From contig NZ_DATGLN010000161.1 of the NCBI RefSeq assembly GCF_035294165.1, forward strand, positions 18,081 through 82,080: DNA of 64,000 nt. Direction: 5' to 3'. This stretch comes from Chthonomonas sp035294165 (GTDB lineage Bacteria > Armatimonadota > Chthonomonadetes > Chthonomonadales > Chthonomonadaceae). Positions 60,182 to 64,000 of this stretch are shown here, in pieces. A program made the position numbers and the translations under genes. Under the pieces are notes generated by a model. The model had not been told where the DNA came from, did no database searches, and saw nothing but the letters and a program-made list of their open reading frames with translations. The number at the start of each line of letters is the position of its first letter. Within the stretch, counting starts at the first letter, position 1.

Positions 60182-61705
60182 ATGTTGCGTTCAAAAGTGC
60201 TACTTATTCTCTTTCTTCCTCTCCTGTTGGCTTTTCAAGAGCCACAGGAGGGAACTGAAACCCTTCCGCATAACCCCTCAGGCCATCCACGCTACCGGGT
60301 GACCGATCTCGGACTTATCTCAACTGCAACAGACAACATCGGTCCAGCACTCAATCAAGAGGGTGCGGTAACAGGCTGGCATCCTAACCAACTTAACGAG
60401 CACCCCACAGCTTGGCTTTGGCATAAAGGGCAGCTTAGAATATTGGGCGGGCTGCCAAACTATCCCGATACCTATGCAGCAGCCATCAACGACAGACTGC
60501 AAGTCGTGGGCATCGCCCGTTCAACGCAGGACATCCGTTTTATGCGTCCCTTTCTATGGGACGGAGAATCCGTACACGATTTAGGTGGGCTGGGAGGCTC
60601 CTTCGGTGCCGCCTTAGACATCAACGCACATGGAGACATTGTGGGGTTTAGCCAACTTGCCTCCGGCTTCACACACGCCTTTTTTTACCATAACGGCAAA
60701 ATGCGAGACCTAGGCACCCTGCCCAACGGGGATTTTAGCATCGCCGAGGGAATAAACGACCATAATGCCGTTGTAGGGATATCCAACAACGCTCCAAAAG
60801 CCTCTAGCAGAGCCTTCTTGTATGCGCAAGGAACAATGAGTGATCTTGGCCTCCTTCCGGGTGGCGCCTTTAGCCATGCCCACGCCATCAACAATGCGGG
60901 GGTAGTTGTCGGTTGGGCTTCTACAGCAGATGGGGATATCCACGCCTGCCTTTGGAAAAATCATAAAATCGTTGACCTCGGTACCCTAGGCGACTCCCCC
61001 TCAACAGCATGGGGCATTAATGCACAAGGACAGATCGTAGGCTCTTCTGCCGACCGCTACCAACATCAACACGCTTTTCTTTGGGAAAATGGGCACATGG
61101 AAGACCTAAACAGCTTCATCCCCTCAAACTCTGGCTGGATACTTCAGCGCGCCTTTCGTATCAACGATCGGGGGCAGATCGTGGGAATCGGGCGCTTTGG
61201 CGGGGAAACCCACGTCTTTTTGTTGACCCCTGTGGCTAACAGTTCGCAAGCGGCCTTAGCTCCAAACTTCCAACTTACGGATATACAAGGCCATTTGCAT
61301 TCGCTGTATGACTATCGTCACAACCCTCTAGTGCTCTTCTTCTTTTGCGGCTGTCAGTGGTGCCACGAATGCGCCCGCGCTTGGGCAGCAGTTCAGCAAA
61401 GCGATCACTTTCCACCATCTTGCCTTACCCTCATCGTCTTCGCCGGCTCGTCAAACGACGCAAGGACATTCTTGCAGGAAACACAACTCGATACCAAACA
61501 TACCCTCATCCTGCCCGATCCAGCTATGCGGGTCGCCCTACGTTACAAGGCACTGGTATGCCCACGTGTTTTTATCCTAAACAAGGAACAGCAGATCGTC
61601 TACACAAACGATCACGACACGGATGCTCCTCGAAAAGCCACGGGGACAACGATCGCACTAAATGCGCTCCAAGCCGTTCAGCAATTAACCAAGGAGGCAC
61701 ACTAA
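60182..61705 (+). CDS. Secreted HAF-repeat / thioredoxin-fold fusion protein
   Basis: The 507-residue protein has a signal peptide (VLLILFLPLLLAFQE). Residues ~35-350 consist of HAF-type repeats (HAFFYHNGKMRDLGTLP, INNAGVVVGWAS, HACLWKNHKIVDLGTLG, HAFLWENGHMEDL), a predicted propeller. After about residue 360 comes a redoxin-like domain with four close cysteines C389, C391, C394 and C397 in CGCQWCHEC, and the cis-proline region CPRVFILNKE. It starts 15 bases after pqqE and stops one base before the DUF1573 gene. It may deliver or reshuffle disulfides in a partner such as the Cys-rich propeller; this is inference. Confidence 0.78.
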   Translation: MLRSKVLLILFLPLLLAFQEPQEGTETLPHNPSGHPRYRVTDLGLISTATDNIGPALNQEGAVTGWHPNQLNEHPTAWLWHKGQLRILGGLPNYPDTYAAAINDRLQVVGIARSTQDIRFMRPFLWDGESVHDLGGLGGSFGAALDINAHGDIVGFSQLASGFTHAFFYHNGKMRDLGTLPNGDFSIAEGINDHNAVVGISNNAPKASSRAFLYAQGTMSDLGLLPGGAFSHAHAINNAGVVVGWASTADGDIHACLWKNHKIVDLGTLGDSPSTAWGINAQGQIVGSSADRYQHQHAFLWENGHMEDLNSFIPSNSGWILQRAFRINDRGQIVGIGRFGGETHVFLLTPVANSSQAALAPNFQLTDIQGHLHSLYDYRHNPLVLFFFCGCQWCHECARAWAAVQQSDHFPPSCLTLIVFAGSSNDARTFLQETQLDTKHTLILPDPAMRVALRYKALVCPRVFILNKEQQIVYTNDHDTDAPRKATGTTIALNALQAVQQLTKEAH

Positions 61706-62851
61706 ATGCGTCTCCTACGAACCTCTCTCCTGCTGGCTGCTCTGCTCATAGCATTGCCCCTCACCGCACTTCCACTACCATCTGGCCTCGTGGTGCTATC
61801 TCCAAACCATCCCCCCTCTAATGTCTCAACCCATGACTTTGGAGCTGTAGACCCACTCCAGATCAAAACGCTGAGATGCACCTTCCGCCTGCACAATAAT
61901 GCGACGGTTCCCATTACTATCGAACAGATTCAACCTTCTTGTGGCTGCACATCCACCCTCCTCTCCCCAACCTCAGAGTCTAAAGGGAAGGCAACTATCG
62001 CTCCAAACCAAACTGTCATTCTCAGCGCCAACATCCAAGTAGACCATCTCAATCCAGGAGACTTTATCAAATACATCTATGTGTTTATTGAAGACGATCT
62101 AGCTCCGACGGTTACCTTGGAGATGAAAGGCAAGGTACTGCCGCTCGCCGAATTCGATCCACCGGTTGTGGATTTCGGCACCGTCGCTTTTGGGTGTTCC
62201 CACACCCAAGTGCTTAAGATTCGCATAGACGATAGGTTGTTGAAAAGATCGCGCCAACCGCTGCTGCTTCGCACGAAGTTGTCTTCATCACCTACACCCT
62301 CAGATCGGCAACCAAGCTTATCCTTTATCAAAACCGCCCTAATTTCCAATCCCCATCCGATCAAGTGGCATGACCATACCGCTATGGAGACGTCTTACCA
62401 AGTGACTCTAGAACCCTACGCACCACTAGGACCGCTTCAGGCCATTCTCTACGGGGCGATACCATCCCTGTCCAATACCCTCGCATGCAACACGGTCACT
62501 CTCAAAGCCAACGTCATAGGCTCTTTTCAATGCGAACCCCGTGTTATCGTGCTAGGCTCCGTCTTTCAGGGACTTACAGCTTACGATCAGACCATCCTCA
62601 AAACGACTCGTCCCGACTTATGGCAAGGGCTTACCATTCGCACCTCCGCCCCCTACCTTAAGGCCTGGCTCGTGCCTCTTCCGACATCGGCAGCCTCATC
62701 TCCTCTGCCATCAACACGTACTTTACAGGTTCAACTGACCTCTAAGGCGCCTGCCGGAGCGCTTACCCTCTATGTTTTCGTATATGCCACCGATCGCGAG
62801 CAGATGGATATACCCGTCTATGTCAACGTAACGCCGAGACGCCGTAACTAG
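61706..62851 (+). CDS. Secreted DUF1573 domain protein
   Basis: The 381-residue protein has a signal peptide (LLLAALLIALPLTALPLPSG). The N-terminal domain is DUF1573, an Ig-like fold with the signature THDFGAVDP, then RLHNNATVPITIEQ and QPSCGCTSTLLSP. A related FGTVAFG segment begins a second beta domain. The ATG directly follows the stop of the previous gene, so the two are translated together. The family's role is not known; it is often found with secreted thioredoxin-like proteins. Confidence 0.82.
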   Translation: MRLLRTSLLLAALLIALPLTALPLPSGLVVLSPNHPPSNVSTHDFGAVDPLQIKTLRCTFRLHNNATVPITIEQIQPSCGCTSTLLSPTSESKGKATIAPNQTVILSANIQVDHLNPGDFIKYIYVFIEDDLAPTVTLEMKGKVLPLAEFDPPVVDFGTVAFGCSHTQVLKIRIDDRLLKRSRQPLLLRTKLSSSPTPSDRQPSLSFIKTALISNPHPIKWHDHTAMETSYQVTLEPYAPLGPLQAILYGAIPSLSNTLACNTVTLKANVIGSFQCEPRVIVLGSVFQGLTAYDQTILKTTRPDLWQGLTIRTSAPYLKAWLVPLPTSAASSPLPSTRTLQVQLTSKAPAGALTLYVFVYATDREQMDIPVYVNVTPRRRN

Positions 62852-62859
62852 TCCAAGCC

Positions 62860-63117
62860 TCATCCATCCTCTCTCTTCACCGAACGCGAGTGTGTGCGTA
62901 TAGTAGAGATGGGTATAACCCCATCAGGATGGTTCAGCCCTGCCTGCTTCTGCTTTTTATCGGCGGCCAACTTTAATTTGGCGAGTGCACATCCCTCGCA
63001 CACTCTGCAAACGCTTCCCTCTTTCCAAAACGCCCGCACCATACGCCAAATATAGCTAGCCAGATAGAGCGCTGCCGCACCAACGATTCCAAACGTCAAA
63101 ATCTGCTGCCAATTCAT
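62860..63117 (-). CDS. Small FeoB-associated Cys-rich membrane protein
   Basis: The 85-residue protein has one N-terminal membrane helix (ILTFGIVGAAALYLASYIW) followed by a Cys motif CRVCEGCALAKLK, as in FeoB-associated Cys-rich proteins. The motif may bind iron or a redox partner. The start codon is adjacent to the feoB stop, so both are translated from one message. Confidence 0.78.
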   Translation of the reverse strand: MNWQQILTFGIVGAAALYLASYIWRMVRAFWKEGSVCRVCEGCALAKLKLAADKKQKQAGLNHPDGVIPISTIRTHSRSVKREDG

Positions 63118-64000
63118 TTAACGTACCCCCCAACCGAACAACAGTCCCACATGGTACACAGAAAAAGTAACTATCCATGCCAGTGCTGTCATGTAGGCGA
63201 TCTGGAAGAGAGGCCATTTCCAGCCGTTAGTCTCTTTCCTTACAACGGCTACCGTAGACATGCATTGCATCGCGAGAACGTAGTAGATCATCAAGCACAC
63301 TGCCACCAAGGGCGTAAACACGTGTTTGCCCGTCGTAGGGTCAACGTCGGCCTGCATCCGCCTACCGAGGTCGGCCTGCCCTGCACTGGAATCCGTATCG
63401 GCCACATTGTAGATGGTGCCCATTGTCGAAACAAACACCTCACGGGCAATAAACGAAGAGACGATGCCCGCCCCCATTTTCCAGTTGAAACCTAGAGGAC
63501 GTATTGTCGGCTCGATCAGGCGGCCAAGCTGCCCTAGATAGCTTTTCTGGAGCGCCTGATCCGGTGTGAGGCGCGGGTACTTAGGATAGCTTGAGAGGAA
63601 CCAAACGACGATGGCTACCGAGAGTATTACCGTGCCGGCCCTACGCACAAACAGTCCGGCGCGTTCCACCATTTGAATGGCAGCCGCTTTCACACTCGGC
63701 AGCCTATAGGGCGGCAACTCCATGAGGAATGTGGGTGATACTCCCTTTAAGAGGGTTTTATGAAACAGCCAGGCCATGCCGAAAGCTGCCGCCATCCCCA
63801 AAAAGTAGAGCGAGATAAATGTGGCTGCAGGTAGGGTTAAAAGCGTGACCGACCCGATTCCGAACACCCGCCGATTGGGGATGAAAGCGCTTGTCATCAA
63901 GAGGTAGACAGGCAAGCGCGCCGAACAGGACATTAGAGGCGCCACCAGGATCGTGATCAGGCGCGCCTTTCTATCTCCAATGGTGCGTGTAGCCAGAATC
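63118..64000 (-). CDS. feoB: Ferrous iron transport protein B, C-terminal part, cut by window edge
   Basis: The frame is open to the window edge. The visible part is the C-terminal ~294 residues of the FeoB membrane domain. TRTIGDRKARLITILVAPLM then SCSARLPVYLL marks the conserved region after the GTPase part. MELPPYRLP, SSFIAREVFVSTMGTIYN and LAMQCMSTVAVVRKET are further gate and pore signatures. It transports Fe2+ across the inner membrane. The N-terminal GTPase domain is outside the window. Confidence 0.95.
   Translation of the reverse strand, partial: ILATRTIGDRKARLITILVAPLMSCSARLPVYLLMTSAFIPNRRVFGIGSVTLLTLPAATFISLYFLGMAAAFGMAWLFHKTLLKGVSPTFLMELPPYRLPSVKAAAIQMVERAGLFVRRAGTVILSVAIVVWFLSSYPKYPRLTPDQALQKSYLGQLGRLIEPTIRPLGFNWKMGAGIVSSFIAREVFVSTMGTIYNVADTDSSAGQADLGRRMQADVDPTTGKHVFTPLVAVCLMIYYVLAMQCMSTVAVVRKETNGWKWPLFQIAYMTALAWIVTFSVYHVGLLFGWGVR

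Overview
The window reads as a chromosomal segment of a free-living, saccharide-degrading, diderm-type bacterium. Three traits together suggest the Armatimonadota, and a Chthonomonas-like thermophile is my best guess. These are short secreted pseudopilins ending in an H-x9-DG motif, many secreted carbohydrate-active or lectin-like proteins, and dense strings of short-gap genes with mixed ATG, GTG and TTG starts. This taxonomic call is inference from gene content and no marker RNA is present. I saw no rRNA or tRNA gene, CRISPR array or intact insertion sequence. One decayed TnpB fossil is present.

Layout. 1-5 kb: minus-strand dprA (cut by the edge), thrC, a DUF1080 secreted hydrolase-like protein, an HD phosphohydrolase and tgt. 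5-12 kb: aldo/keto reductase, rsmI, a sorbitol-6-phosphate-dehydrogenase-like SDR, a secreted GH2 beta-galactosidase and galM. 11.7-15 kb: rph, rdgB and an unusual 572-residue dehydrogenase with two nucleotide-binding domains. 14.9-16.6 kb: promoter, hairpin-rich leader and the ammonium channel amt. 16.6-19.8 kb: a TPP riboswitch with an attenuator, then a pseudopilin, thiN and a sodium:solute symporter that is a candidate thiamine transporter. 20-24.9 kb: a second pseudopilin with a small lipoprotein, YggT, and TPR and HEAT proteins. 24.9-32.6 kb: gatB, a GH2 beta-mannosidase, a MarR regulator with its own promoter and operator-like repeat, DUF58, a TlpA-like thioredoxin and a D-threonine-aldolase-like enzyme. 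32.8-38 kb: proline dehydrogenase, PAS-GGDEF, the TnpB fossil, lipoamide dehydrogenase and a BMP-family lipoprotein. 38-49 kb: HDOD, a metalloprotease-like protein, pyrK, a C39-like peptidase, a sugar isomerase with an SMP-30 lactonase, mnmE, a HEAT-like protein, a HAD phosphatase, PPK2 and a methyltransferase. 49.5-53.4 kb: secA and a redoxin. 53.5-62.9 kb: a large secreted beta-propeller/FN3/lectin protein followed by pqqABCDE, a HAF-repeat/thioredoxin fusion and a DUF1573 protein. 62.9-64 kb: a FeoB-associated Cys-rich protein and the C-terminal part of feoB.

The two most interesting units are the last operon and the TPP operon. In the first, a 27-codon pqqA and the full PQQ pathway sit 38 bases behind a secreted propeller that carries three consecutive cysteines, and are followed by an unusual redox fusion, which suggests a dedicated extracytoplasmic quinoprotein system. 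In the second, the aptamer's closing strand and the terminator share a six-base repeat that gives a readable switching mechanism, and a pseudopilin gene is placed inside a vitamin operon.
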